Origin: Fidelibacterota bacterium
GTDB taxonomy: Bacteria > Fidelibacterota > Marinisomatia > Marinisomatales > TCS55
Direction: 5' to 3'
Assembly: GCA_002701875.1 (NCBI GenBank)
Contig: NZWI01000004.1
Location: 1 to 16,269, forward strand
DNA: 16,269 bases
A program made the position numbers and the translations under genes. Each line of letters starts with the position of its first letter. Position 1 is the stretch's first letter. Under the pieces are notes generated by a model. It searched no databases, was not told the origin of the DNA, and saw nothing but the letters and a program-made list of their open reading frames with translations. Positions 1 to 7,385 of this stretch are shown one piece after another.

Positions 1-47
1 CCTTGATCGCCATGATCTCCTTGATCACCTTGGTTGCCATGATCTCC
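1..47 (-). repeat. 9-nt tandem repeat coding Gly-X-Y triplets
   Basis: Imperfect tandem units read on the minus strand as GGN-GAT-CA(A/T) or a close variant. They encode GDH, GNQ, GDQ, GDH, GDQ from residue 168 of the secreted protein and continue past the window edge. Gly at every third position is the collagen pattern, but no Pro is present, and acidic/Gln/His residues fill X and Y. Less regular copies extend to about position 70. The repeat could expand or contract by slippage or recombination. The total copy number is not visible. Confidence 0.7.
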
Positions 48-548
48 ACTTTGATCGCCATGATCATCGCCACCGCTTGGTTTCCAATCTTTCCAATTAT
101 CATAATCATCGTAGGCAGCCATCCACTCTTCATTACTTTCTTTAGATTCATCTACAGCCCAATCATTCTTTTTATACTTATGTACACTCTTCATAACTGA
201 AGGGTTGTAAGGTGGGCAGTTGCCGCTGCAAACACATGCAGCATGTAAGGCAGCCTTTATAGCTTCTTGCGGATCATTGGTATCATCCATAACACCATCG
301 TGTGCACCTTGAGCTTCGGCTTTACAATCATTAAACAATTGTTCATCCCAATCATCTCCCTGTTCAGCATTTGCTCTTGCTACAGCTGCAGCTGCTTCAA
401 AAGCTTCATTAGCATCACCAGTTTCCTGGTATTTTTGCATATAGGCTTGTGCTTCAGGAGGTGGTTGTTGATTACCTTGTCCTTGATTCTGGGCAAACAT
501 CATTGTTAAACCAATGAGTCCAACCAGTATTGTTTTAATTAACTTCAT
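1..548 (-). CDS. Secreted Cys-containing protein with Gly-X-Y repeat tail (3' end outside window)
   Basis: No family recognised. The reverse strand is open from ATG at 548 to the window edge, giving 182 residues without a stop. Residues 1-19 form a signal peptide (basic MKLIK, hydrophobic core, probable cleavage after FA19), so export is likely. A Q/P-rich linker (20-34) is followed by an Ala/Glu-rich probably helical part (35-103). Four cysteines follow: C75 and the C105-x-C107-x3-C111 cluster, suited to disulfides or metal binding. Next come a Trp/Asp/Lys-rich stretch (128-156) and a Gly/Asp/Gln/His tail in which every third residue is Gly from 168 onward. The start is fixed by AAGGAGG five bases upstream; an ATG at 553 stops at once. 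It is the last visible gene downstream of the secretin, so it could be a substrate or surface partner of that channel. This is inference. Function unknown. Confidence 0.8.
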   Translation of the reverse strand, partial: MKLIKTILVGLIGLTMMFAQNQGQGNQQPPPEAQAYMQKYQETGDANEAFEAAAAVARANAEQGDDWDEQLFNDCKAEAQGAHDGVMDDTNDPQEAIKAALHAACVCSGNCPPYNPSVMKSVHKYKKNDWAVDESKESNEEWMAAYDDYDNWKDWKPSGGDDHGDQSGDHGNQGDQGDHGDQ

Positions 549-549
549 T

Positions 550-651
550 TCATCCTCCTTGACGAGTTATTGTTAATATATTAATGTTACTTTCATCAAG
601 TTTTCCCAATCTCCGCATAAAAGGTATTAAATCTATTTCTTTTTTTTTCAT
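550..651 (-). CDS. Possible small protein or leader peptide, 33 aa
   Basis: No family recognised. On the minus strand an ATG at 651 opens a 33-codon frame that ends in TGA at 552-550, one base before the ATG of the secreted repeat protein. It starts 22 bases after the secretin stop codon. The product begins MKKKEIDLIPFMRRLGKLDE and ends RQGG, with mixed charged and hydrophobic residues and no membrane segment. The lysine codons are a run of nine A, prone to slippage. No clear Shine-Dalgarno precedes it. The tight fit between two co-oriented genes and plausible composition favour a real small gene or a leader peptide coupling translation. It is short enough to be chance. An internal start at Met12 is also possible. 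Confidence 0.35.
   Translation of the reverse strand: MKKKEIDLIPFMRRLGKLDESNINILTITRQGG
554..560 (-). promoter_or_regulatory. Strong Shine-Dalgarno (AAGGAGG) of the secreted repeat protein
   Basis: On the minus strand AAGGAGG lies five bases before the ATG at 548. It is the strongest ribosome-binding site in the window, where most genes have weak or no such site. This implies high translation of the exported protein. The site also lies within the last codons of the possible 33-codon ORF upstream, so a ribosome finishing that ORF would stop over it. Confidence 0.8.
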
Positions 652-673
652 TTTACTGTGATTCCGCTCACAT

Positions 674-2746
674 TTATTCACTTTGTTGAATTAATTCACT
701 TAATTCTTTAGTAAATCGGTTGAATTCTAATTCAAAGGCACCATAGTAGGCGTTGACTTCATAAAAATATTTTGCCGCATCTCGATCAACAATATGACTA
801 TTACCATTTAGAACTTGAGCGGTTGGGAATAAAATCTCGATCCCAGCCTTAAAATAATCAAAGGTTAGTTCTAAATCAGGGTTCATTTCTAGCAACTTTT
901 TCAGAATCAAAACCTCATATAATCTACGCTCATACTTAGGTTCTGATTCTGTAAGAAGAATTGTAAAAACATCTTCATCAGGAGTGGCACCTAATGTATT
1001 TAATTCACCTAATGCGTTTTTGTATGAATCGAATGATTCCTCTATTGAAATATAACCAGTTAATGCTGTGGGTCGAACAAACGGTTTTTCAAAGGTCGCT
1101 TTACCTTCTAGTGAATAGGTTAGTTGGAGGGTTTGGCCCTTAGGTATATTTATTATTTCTGGTGCAAGTGGAGATACTTCAAATCCAGCAGGATCAACAG
1201 ATGATGTACGGAAATACAATATTTTTTCTGGGTCAATATGTTGTGAGTAATTAAGCTTACTAATAATATCGAGCATCATTCTTTTTACAATTATTGATTC
1301 TCCAGGAATTTTATTTTCTAGCAATGACTTATAAGGCTCTTTGCTAGCTAGAGTTACATCTTTCTTTGCACGATTTTCAACTTCTTTTTTAATACTCTTA
1401 AAAACAGGGCTATCATATATAAAATTCAAATCATAAATATCTGCATTTTTTACCCGATATGAATTTGGGAATGATTGATTATCCATCATATTAAATCGTT
1501 CTGCATCTTGGGGTATAACCCGACTAAAATTGCTTTCACTTTCAGTAATAATATGAGGGGTAATTACTACAATTACTTCTTTTCTTGTAAACTTATCACC
1601 CGACACAGAAAAGAAAGTTTTGAGAATAGGGATTTTCCCAAGAATCGGCACACCGCCTTCATTTTCCGTTACCTTTTTATTGATCAAACCACCAATAATA
1701 AACGGTGTGTTATTTGCTACTCTAACAAAAGACTGAACTTTCCTATTGTTAATAATAGGAGCCGATGCCACATCATCACCGCCAGCAGCACCAATACGTT
1801 CTTCCGTTTCACTGATGATTGTTTCAACCTGCATCGTGATTCTAGAGCCATCTTCACTAATTCTTGGTCGAACATTCAAAACAATTCCAACCGGAATATA
1901 GTCTACCGATCTGGTTTTTGCGATTTGATCAGTGATGGTTTTTACAATAGGAATTTGCTGCCCTACCTGAATTCTAGCTTGCCTTCCATCAAGTACTAAA
2001 GCAGATGGTTTTGATAGAATCTCTGCTTTCTTAGCACTCACCAATGCTTCCATGTTAGCTCGAAAATTTGAGGTCGTACCAAGAAGGGTGCGATCAAGGA
2101 CAACTGTAAATGGGGAAATAGAACCACCTTGAGGTGGTGGAAAACTGGCAGTTATTGGGCCAGAACTTGTAAAATCAACTCCCAATTCGTTCAAATTATC
2201 AGTATTAATCTCTATAACTAAAGCTTCTATTGCAATCTGACTTGCTGGGATATCTATTTCATTCTGAATCAAATCTCTTAAACGCGCCATGGGTCTATAA
2301 TCACCTGGTTTATACCCAACCAATAACCGTTGCATGGGTTCCCCACTTGTAGTATTGTCTAATACTACACCACCTAGATCAACATTTAGGGCTGATTTTT
2401 TACTGCTGGATTTTGAAGTGCTTTTTTCGACAAGAGAAATATTTTCTGAATCAGGGAGTTTGATAATAATTGGTAAGGCTCCCGGGGCATTTAGATTAGT
2501 ATTTTTATTTGAAAAAACCGGAGTAAAATTATTTTCTCCAGATATCTCACCTTTCCCAGCTCTGAATTCAACGACAGCATAGCCTAAAGTTTTTAAAACA
2601 GCTAATGCACGATCGGTTTGAATATAGCTGAGTTTTATTTGCTCAAACTCTAGATCTCTTAGTACAGTCACATTGCCTGATGACGATGACCTTTGTTGCC
2701 CCTGAATAAAACCAAAAATTAATAATAAAATAAAGTGTCTTCGCAT
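674..2746 (-). CDS. Outer-membrane secretin (GspD/PilQ superfamily) with long C-terminal extension
   Basis: Secretins form multimeric outer-membrane channels in type II/III secretion, type IV pili and phage export. Residues 1-16 look like a signal peptide, followed by a Ser-rich patch. A reduced periplasmic part (about 25-165) includes a short N-domain-like stretch near 39-61 and 'IAIEALVIEIN' at 171-181, typical of the strand entering the secretin domain. The secretin core spans about 225-400: 'AEILSKPSALVLDGRQARIQ' at 241-260, 'YIPVGIVLNVRPRI' at 283-296, 'NTPFIIGGL' at 346-354 and the signature 'VPILGKIPILKTFF' at 366-379, ending 'EVIVVITPHII' at 390-400. About 290 residues (401-690) follow with no domain I recognise. 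Ordinary GspD/PilQ ends soon after the core and carries several N-domains in front, so this is short in front and long behind. The start overlaps the lipoprotein stop by one base (TAATG). No ATPase, pilin or inner-membrane platform gene is visible. Confidence 0.88.
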   Translation of the reverse strand: MRRHFILLLIFGFIQGQQRSSSSGNVTVLRDLEFEQIKLSYIQTDRALAVLKTLGYAVVEFRAGKGEISGENNFTPVFSNKNTNLNAPGALPIIIKLPDSENISLVEKSTSKSSSKKSALNVDLGGVVLDNTTSGEPMQRLLVGYKPGDYRPMARLRDLIQNEIDIPASQIAIEALVIEINTDNLNELGVDFTSSGPITASFPPPQGGSISPFTVVLDRTLLGTTSNFRANMEALVSAKKAEILSKPSALVLDGRQARIQVGQQIPIVKTITDQIAKTRSVDYIPVGIVLNVRPRISEDGSRITMQVETIISETEERIGAAGGDDVASAPIINNRKVQSFVRVANNTPFIIGGLINKKVTENEGGVPILGKIPILKTFFSVSGDKFTRKEVIVVITPHIITESESNFSRVIPQDAERFNMMDNQSFPNSYRVKNADIYDLNFIYDSPVFKSIKKEVENRAKKDVTLASKEPYKSLLENKIPGESIIVKRMMLDIISKLNYSQHIDPEKILYFRTSSVDPAGFEVSPLAPEIINIPKGQTLQLTYSLEGKATFEKPFVRPTALTGYISIEESFDSYKNALGELNTLGATPDEDVFTILLTESEPKYERRLYEVLILKKLLEMNPDLELTFDYFKAGIEILFPTAQVLNGNSHIVDRDAAKYFYEVNAYYGAFELEFNRFTKELSELIQQSE

Positions 2747-3258
2747 TAGCGTGGTTCCACAATCCTAATGGGCAATGAAACATTCATCCCATCATAACGA
2801 GATGTGACCTGTCCCTTTGCGGCAAACCTCTCCAATTTCCCCGTTGATGAATATTCAGCTGTTGAGACAAAGAAACCCAAAACTTCAAATTTTGATCCTA
2901 CTTCTTTTTCTAATTCCACATCAATATCAATTCCAGTTGATGTGCTGAATAATACCCCCATTCCTTCAAGTTTCCCTCCAACAGCATCTAATTTCATTTC
3001 TTCGGGTGTTGATGCTTGATTCGCATGAACTTTACGTTCAATAATTACTGTGACCTTAGTATTACTATTAAGATAAAGGATATCGGGGTCAACTTTCAAA
3101 GTTAGTTTAAAATCACTATTCTCCTTAGTTGTTACTATCTCAGTTTCAAGTAATTCATCACCACAAGACATTATGGGAAGAGTTATTATGGCTAAAACTG
3201 CTGAGAGCAGAAAACCGCGATAGGTCTGAAATAATATATTTCTTTTATCATTTATCAT
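2746..3258 (-). CDS. Small lipoprotein encoded with the secretin
   Basis: No named family recognised. The N-terminus has a basic, rather long n-region (1-15), a hydrophobic stretch (16-29) and a lipobox ending at C32 (PIMSCG), so the mature protein is probably membrane-anchored in the periplasm or outer membrane. The remaining 138 residues alternate hydrophobic and polar residues, for example 'FKLTLKVDPDILYL' and 'VTVIIERK', and end 'VSLPIRIVEPR'. This suggests a beta-sandwich (Ig-like) fold, an inference from pattern only. GAGGT stands six bases before the ATG at 3258, supporting this start. The stop overlaps the secretin start by one base. That coupling suggests it helps the secretin as a pilotin-like or channel-accessory lipoprotein, although known pilotins are usually helical or TPR proteins, so the role stays open. 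Confidence 0.75.
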   Translation of the reverse strand: MINDKRNILFQTYRGFLLSAVLAIITLPIMSCGDELLETEIVTTKENSDFKLTLKVDPDILYLNSNTKVTVIIERKVHANQASTPEEMKLDAVGGKLEGMGVLFSTSTGIDIDVELEKEVGSKFEVLGFFVSTAEYSSTGKLERFAAKGQVTSRYDGMNVSLPIRIVEPR

Positions 3259-3314
3259 GTATTTACCTCGGAAAGGATATACAGGGTATACCTCAATTGT
3301 AAAACTTTTATAGT

Positions 3315-3334
3315 AATAAAGTAAACACTTTATT
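3315..3334. promoter_or_regulatory. Perfect 8-bp inverted repeat in divergent promoter region (candidate operator)
   Basis: AATAAAGT, a four-base spacer AAAC, then ACTTTATT form a perfect dyad of 20 bp. It lies in the 196-base gap between the minus-strand lipoprotein/secretin operon and the plus-strand membrane-protein/transporter operon, 57 bp from the lipoprotein start and 121 bp from the other. It is not followed by a T run in either direction that would make it a convincing terminator, and both flanking genes point away from it. A dimeric regulator site is a reasonable reading. AT-rich DNA produces such dyads by chance, so confidence is low. I could not place clear -35/-10 boxes nearby. 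Confidence 0.3.
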
Positions 3335-3454
3335 GATAGAAATATTAATTTAGAAAATCCGGTAACAATCTTGTGATTCTATGGATTCACCGATAACTTC
3401 AGACTATCAATGCAATAAAATTTCATTGGAAAACCACATACAATTAATGGTCTT

Positions 3455-3895
3455 ATGCCTAGTAGTAAAAAAGTCAATTTAAATTATAACCTAGATAGCT
3501 ATGGTTTATTGACCATGGACAAATTATCTAAATGGGTCAAGATTGTTGGAATCCTCAATATCATTTCTGGCGGTTTATATTGCTTAACCATATTCATATT
3601 TGCTGTTCCCACAGTCGTGATGGGAATTATTACAATAGTCATGGGTACAAAGCTTACTGTTGCAGCAAACCATCTTGAATTTGCTCTTCAAAATAAAGAT
3701 GAAGAAAGCTTCACAATTGCAATCGAGCAACTAAGACAATATTTTCTTATCAATGGCATTTTATTAATTATAACACTTGCATTGATTGGATTAGGCCTCA
3801 TTTTAGTGATTTCTTTTGCTGGGTTTTTTATGGATTTAATTAATCAAAGCGGTTTTGATTACTCAACAATATCATCTAAAACATTTTTAAAATGA
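3455..3895 (+). CDS. Small integral membrane protein, DUF5362-like
   Basis: 146 residues. After a polar N-terminus, 'LSKWVKIVGILNIISGG' (24-40) opens a hydrophobic hairpin (about 27-64, ending 'VMGIITIVMGTKL'). Then comes a charged amphipathic helix with 'FALQNKDEESF' (76-86) and a long membrane segment (about 98-127). This order (tryptophan-containing entry, Gly-rich hairpin, G-x-KL, helix, final TM) resembles the DUF5362 family as I recall it; no function is established for that family. No Shine-Dalgarno is obvious at 3455. Met21 at 3515 is an alternative start that would leave the membrane core intact. The last four bases overlap the start of the transporter fusion (ATGA), so the two are probably co-translated and may act in the same membrane. 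Confidence 0.7.
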   Translation: MPSSKKVNLNYNLDSYGLLTMDKLSKWVKIVGILNIISGGLYCLTIFIFAVPTVVMGIITIVMGTKLTVAANHLEFALQNKDEESFTIAIEQLRQYFLINGILLIITLALIGLGLILVISFAGFFMDLINQSGFDYSTISSKTFLK

Positions 3896-6800
3896 AATTT
3901 ATAAAAAATATTGTCAACATCAAGCCAGGGGAAGGGAAAATGGTATTGACTTTTTTCCTCTTTTCATTTTTTTTGGTTGCGATGGGATTAGTCGCAAAAA
4001 CAGCTAAAGATGCATATTTTTTAAGTCGATTCGAAAAATCAATACTACCGCTTATGTTTCTTGGTGTTGCAATATTTATTGCACCCATATTGACTTATTA
4101 TACAAAACTATCAAAAAAATTATCGCCACGCCTCCTTCTTATAATAACAAGCTCAATTTTTATCGCTTCGTTTATTATTGTACAACCCATGATAACTGGT
4201 TGGGTAATACCTACAGTATATATTTGGATAGAAATTGTAGTGGGTATAATGATTATTCAGTTTTGGGGCACGGCAGCAGAGTCATTTGAGCCCCAACAGG
4301 CAAAACGACTTTTTGGAATTATTGGTGGTGGTGGATCCTTTGCAGTGATGTTAATTGGCATGAATTTGAAACCATTTGTAAAAGCATTTGGGACGGACGA
4401 ACTATTATTTCTAGCTGCTGGATTATTGGCTTTAACAACGCTATTTGGAGTCAATGCGATAAAATATTTAAAAAAGGTTCCAGTCAAAAAAATCTCAACA
4501 CCCACTAAAAAGAAAAAGAAGAAAAAAGATCCCTTTATCATTGGCATTGGTACGATAGTGTTCCTTTCTGCTATCGTTACAATCTTGATAGATTATCAAT
4601 TCAAAATGATTGCAAGTTCTACATACCCAAATGAAAGTGATTTGGTTGGGTTTTTTGGATTATTTTATTCAGTTTCTGGAGCCGCATCAATTATAATGCA
4701 ATTTTTTGTTACAGGTAATGTCTTATCACGCTTTGGCATATTACTTGGATTACTAATTCTCCCGTTCTTTTTAATTGCGGGATCAACAGCGATTTTATTT
4801 GCACCGGTTCTAATGAGCGTGAGTTTCGCAAAATTTTCTGATCAAACGTTTAAATTCACGATTAATAACTCATCATTAGAACTATTATGGTTACCTGTAC
4901 CTCCAGTTCTAAGAAAAACCCTTAAACCTCAAGTTAGTGGAACGCTTAAATCAATGGGTGAAGGTCTTGGTGGTATTGTAACTTTTTTATTAGTTAAGAT
5001 AATTTCAATTCAATACCTTAGTATCGTTTCTCTTGGTGCTATTTCTGCTTGGCTGTTTACATCATTTCGAGTCAAAAATGGGTATGTAAAGCAATTAGAA
5101 AATGCTATTTCAAAACGACAAATAGATTTTGAAGAACTTAGCATTGATGTTCAAGATGCAGCTATGGTAAAAACCATTGAAGAAACCCTATCATCAAATG
5201 ATGAGATTAAACAACTTTTCGCCTTAGAAATAATTGAAGGACTACCTCTTTCTTCATGGAAAAATACTATTCAGCGTTTATTTGATGAAGCAACCCCTGA
5301 TGTAAGAAAACGAATACTAAATATGGCATGGGACGAGGAATTAATTCTATCTGATGATGACATTATCAAAGCCATGAAAAAAAATGATGATGTATCCTCA
5401 GAAGCTATGATGGTTGCTGGTCGTAGAAAAATTGAAAGCATAATTCCAGACCTAGAAATCCTACTTGAAAGTGAAGTTGATGATCAACGTGCATCTGCTG
5501 CAACTGCGATTATACAAATTGGATCTGAGATAAGTCAAAATGCAGAATCGATTATAAATGATATGCTCAATAGTGATGATGAATTAGTTCAGGCAACAGC
5601 CTTAAAGCGGCTGATTTATAATGATAGTATTCTTACTACAGATAAATTGATTGAGTTTCTAAAGAATGAAGGGCATGTGATTAGTAATGTAGCATTGACA
5701 ATAGCAGAAAAACGCAATGATGAAGAATTAATACCTGCGATTATTTCTAACTTAGATGTTTCAAAGACAAGTCTGCAAGCTAGAGATACTCTAAAAAAAT
5801 ATTCAGATGAAATCATTTTGGATCAATTTGATTCACTGTTATCAAGTGATACAACTTTGAGTAAACTAAAGTTAGGAATTATTCGAGGATTGCGAGAATA
5901 CCCAATTGATAGATCCATCGATCTATTAATGAGCCAATTAGGTTCATCCGATCAAGAAATCTATAATGAAGTCGTTGATTCTTTATTAGCAATTGCTAGA
6001 TTGAGTGAAATTGATGAAAATCATCAAAAGGTAATTCATGAACAGATTAACTCCACTGCAAAGAAAGTATACAGCTTATATGAAATGATAAGATTGCTTC
6101 CTGAAGATGAGAACAGCATACTTATGAATGATTATTTGAATAGTGAAATTCAACAGACCCTTCCTACCCTTTTAAAACTTGGTGTTATCGATAAACCAGA
6201 GACCCCTATCGAAACATACATCCATACTGTAAAAAGCGGAGACCCAGCTAAGTTGCCTTTCTTATTAGAATTTTTTGAAAATATATTTTCTATAGAACAA
6301 AGAAACATAATTAATCCATTAATTGAGCAAATCTCTCTTGATGAAAGAAGTAAAATCGGATTAGATCATTTTAAAGCATTACCAAATAATCTAGATGAGG
6401 AATTAATAGAATCCGTCTATGACTCGAATAAATGGAAATCAGTTATTGCGTTAGATTATTTATTAAAATCTGAAAAAATCGAAGTTATTCAATCTTTAGA
6501 TTGGCAGAATATCTCACCATCAAATGCGAATCAAGAGTTGCTTACAAGACAGTTTCAAAAAAATGGTGTTAACCTTGATTTCATTCCTAAAGACCGTTTT
6601 AAATTAGAGGGACTTGAATTAACCATGTATTCTACATTAGAGAAAACAATTATCTTAAAATCTGTTGATATGTTTAAATCAATACCAGCAGAAAATTTGT
6701 CACGCGTTGCTCAAATTACTGAAGAAGTTGAATTTGAGTCTAACACCCAAATTATGGCTGAGGGTGATTATGGCGATTCATTATTTATTGTTGTAGATGG

Positions 6801-7053
6801 AAAGGTAAAAATCCACAAAGGTGATAAAGAGATAGTAAGCCTTGGTGAAGGAGCCTGTCTTGGTGAGATGGCTTTGCTTGATGGAGAACCGCGGTCTGCT
6901 GATGCGACGGTTACTGAAGATTCAACTTTATTTAAAATTGAGCAAGAAGGTTTTTACGAAGTCATGGGTAGCCAAAGTGAAATAATGGAAGGAATTATTA
7001 AATTACTTTCAGGAAAACTTCGAGATACAAACGAAAAATTGATGTCGAAATAG
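3892..7053 (+). CDS. Nucleotide-translocase-like carrier fused to HEAT repeats and a cyclic-nucleotide-binding domain
   Basis: Three modules in 1053 residues. Residues 1-395 hold 11-12 hydrophobic segments resembling the ATP/ADP translocase (NTT/Tlc, MFS-related) family, including 'FWGTAAESFEPQQAKRLFG' at 124-142 followed by a Gly-rich turn. A lysine-rich loop (194-212) separates the two six-helix halves. Residues about 420-915 are helical repeats with HEAT-like periodicity, for example 'DDQRASAATAIIQIGSEI' at 530-547. Residues about 925-1045 form a cyclic-nucleotide-binding domain: 'IMAEGDYGDSLFIVVDGKVK' at 954-973 and a phosphate-binding cassette at 991-1007 with the expected Glu (E992) and Arg (R1001). 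The carrier probably moves a nucleotide or other anion across the inner membrane, with cNMP sensing in the cytoplasm. Substrate is not readable from sequence. It overlaps the DUF5362-like gene by four bases and ends two bases from a convergent gene. An MFS carrier of other substrate is the main alternative. Confidence 0.85.
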   Translation: MKFIKNIVNIKPGEGKMVLTFFLFSFFLVAMGLVAKTAKDAYFLSRFEKSILPLMFLGVAIFIAPILTYYTKLSKKLSPRLLLIITSSIFIASFIIVQPMITGWVIPTVYIWIEIVVGIMIIQFWGTAAESFEPQQAKRLFGIIGGGGSFAVMLIGMNLKPFVKAFGTDELLFLAAGLLALTTLFGVNAIKYLKKVPVKKISTPTKKKKKKKDPFIIGIGTIVFLSAIVTILIDYQFKMIASSTYPNESDLVGFFGLFYSVSGAASIIMQFFVTGNVLSRFGILLGLLILPFFLIAGSTAILFAPVLMSVSFAKFSDQTFKFTINNSSLELLWLPVPPVLRKTLKPQVSGTLKSMGEGLGGIVTFLLVKIISIQYLSIVSLGAISAWLFTSFRVKNGYVKQLENAISKRQIDFEELSIDVQDAAMVKTIEETLSSNDEIKQLFALEIIEGLPLSSWKNTIQRLFDEATPDVRKRILNMAWDEELILSDDDIIKAMKKNDDVSSEAMMVAGRRKIESIIPDLEILLESEVDDQRASAATAIIQIGSEISQNAESIINDMLNSDDELVQATALKRLIYNDSILTTDKLIEFLKNEGHVISNVALTIAEKRNDEELIPAIISNLDVSKTSLQARDTLKKYSDEIILDQFDSLLSSDTTLSKLKLGIIRGLREYPIDRSIDLLMSQLGSSDQEIYNEVVDSLLAIARLSEIDENHQKVIHEQINSTAKKVYSLYEMIRLLPEDENSILMNDYLNSEIQQTLPTLLKLGVIDKPETPIETYIHTVKSGDPAKLPFLLEFFENIFSIEQRNIINPLIEQISLDERSKIGLDHFKALPNNLDEELIESVYDSNKWKSVIALDYLLKSEKIEVIQSLDWQNISPSNANQELLTRQFQKNGVNLDFIPKDRFKLEGLELTMYSTLEKTIILKSVDMFKSIPAENLSRVAQITEEVEFESNTQIMAEGDYGDSLFIVVDGKVKIHKGDKEIVSLGEGACLGEMALLDGEPRSADATVTEDSTLFKIEQEGFYEVMGSQSEIMEGIIKLLSGKLRDTNEKLMSK

Positions 7054-7055
7054 TA

Positions 7056-7385
7056 CTATTTTTTGTCAGGTAAAATTTTATTTACCTGTTCTTCTGTTTT
7101 CTGATCTATTTTTTTTATAGCACTATCTTTTACTTGATTAGTTACTTCAGATGCTTTTCCCTTCATTGCATCTACTCCAGATTGTAGATCATCTGTTAGA
7201 GATTTAACAGAAACATCATTCCCTGACCAAGTAGAATATGCTATCCATAAAACCAAAAGTGCACTTACAACTAATACCAGCTTTAACAATTTTTTTATTA
7301 CACCAAATAAAATAATCAACGCTAAGACAACAGCAACAGCCATATATATAGGGTCGGAAGCTAATAAATCACTTAATTGATCCAT
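7056..7385 (-). CDS. Small two-helix membrane protein with charged tail
   Basis: No family recognised. 109 residues: two adjacent hydrophobic segments (about 13-30 and 33-50) joined by a short basic turn (KKLLK) form a membrane hairpin. A polar tail follows (55-109), rich in Lys, Asp, Glu and Gln ('VKSLTDDLQSGVDAMKGKAS' at 60-79), probably helical, resembling the amphipathic repeats of apolipoprotein/YtxH-type proteins. Its ATG overlaps the TAA of the metallophosphatase-like gene by one base and has no separate Shine-Dalgarno, so translation is probably coupled. Its stop faces the transporter-fusion stop with only two bases between, leaving no room for a separate terminator. Role unknown; the coupling suggests a job linked to the exported phosphatase-like protein. 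Confidence 0.7.
   Translation of the reverse strand: MDQLSDLLASDPIYMAVAVVLALIILFGVIKKLLKLVLVVSALLVLWIAYSTWSGNDVSVKSLTDDLQSGVDAMKGKASEVTNQVKDSAIKKIDQKTEEQVNKILPDKK

Noticed and set aside
1..70. Cluster of GATC sites resembling an origin or Dam-regulated region
   Set aside because: The sites follow from repeated Asp-Gln and Asp-His codons (GAT CAN) inside the coding repeat.
1475..1999. 174-residue plus-strand ORF opposite the secretin gene
   Set aside because: It is antisense to the conserved secretin core; composition (Asn/Ser/Phe-rich) is that of a shadow frame.
3275..3292. Imperfect palindrome GGATATAC/GTATACC upstream of the lipoprotein gene
   Set aside because: It needs a bulge, is short and AT-rich, and lies near the ribosome-binding site without other support.
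3381..3482. 33-codon plus-strand ORF overlapping the start of the DUF5362-like gene
   Set aside because: It runs into the real gene in another frame, has no ribosome-binding site and no distinctive composition.
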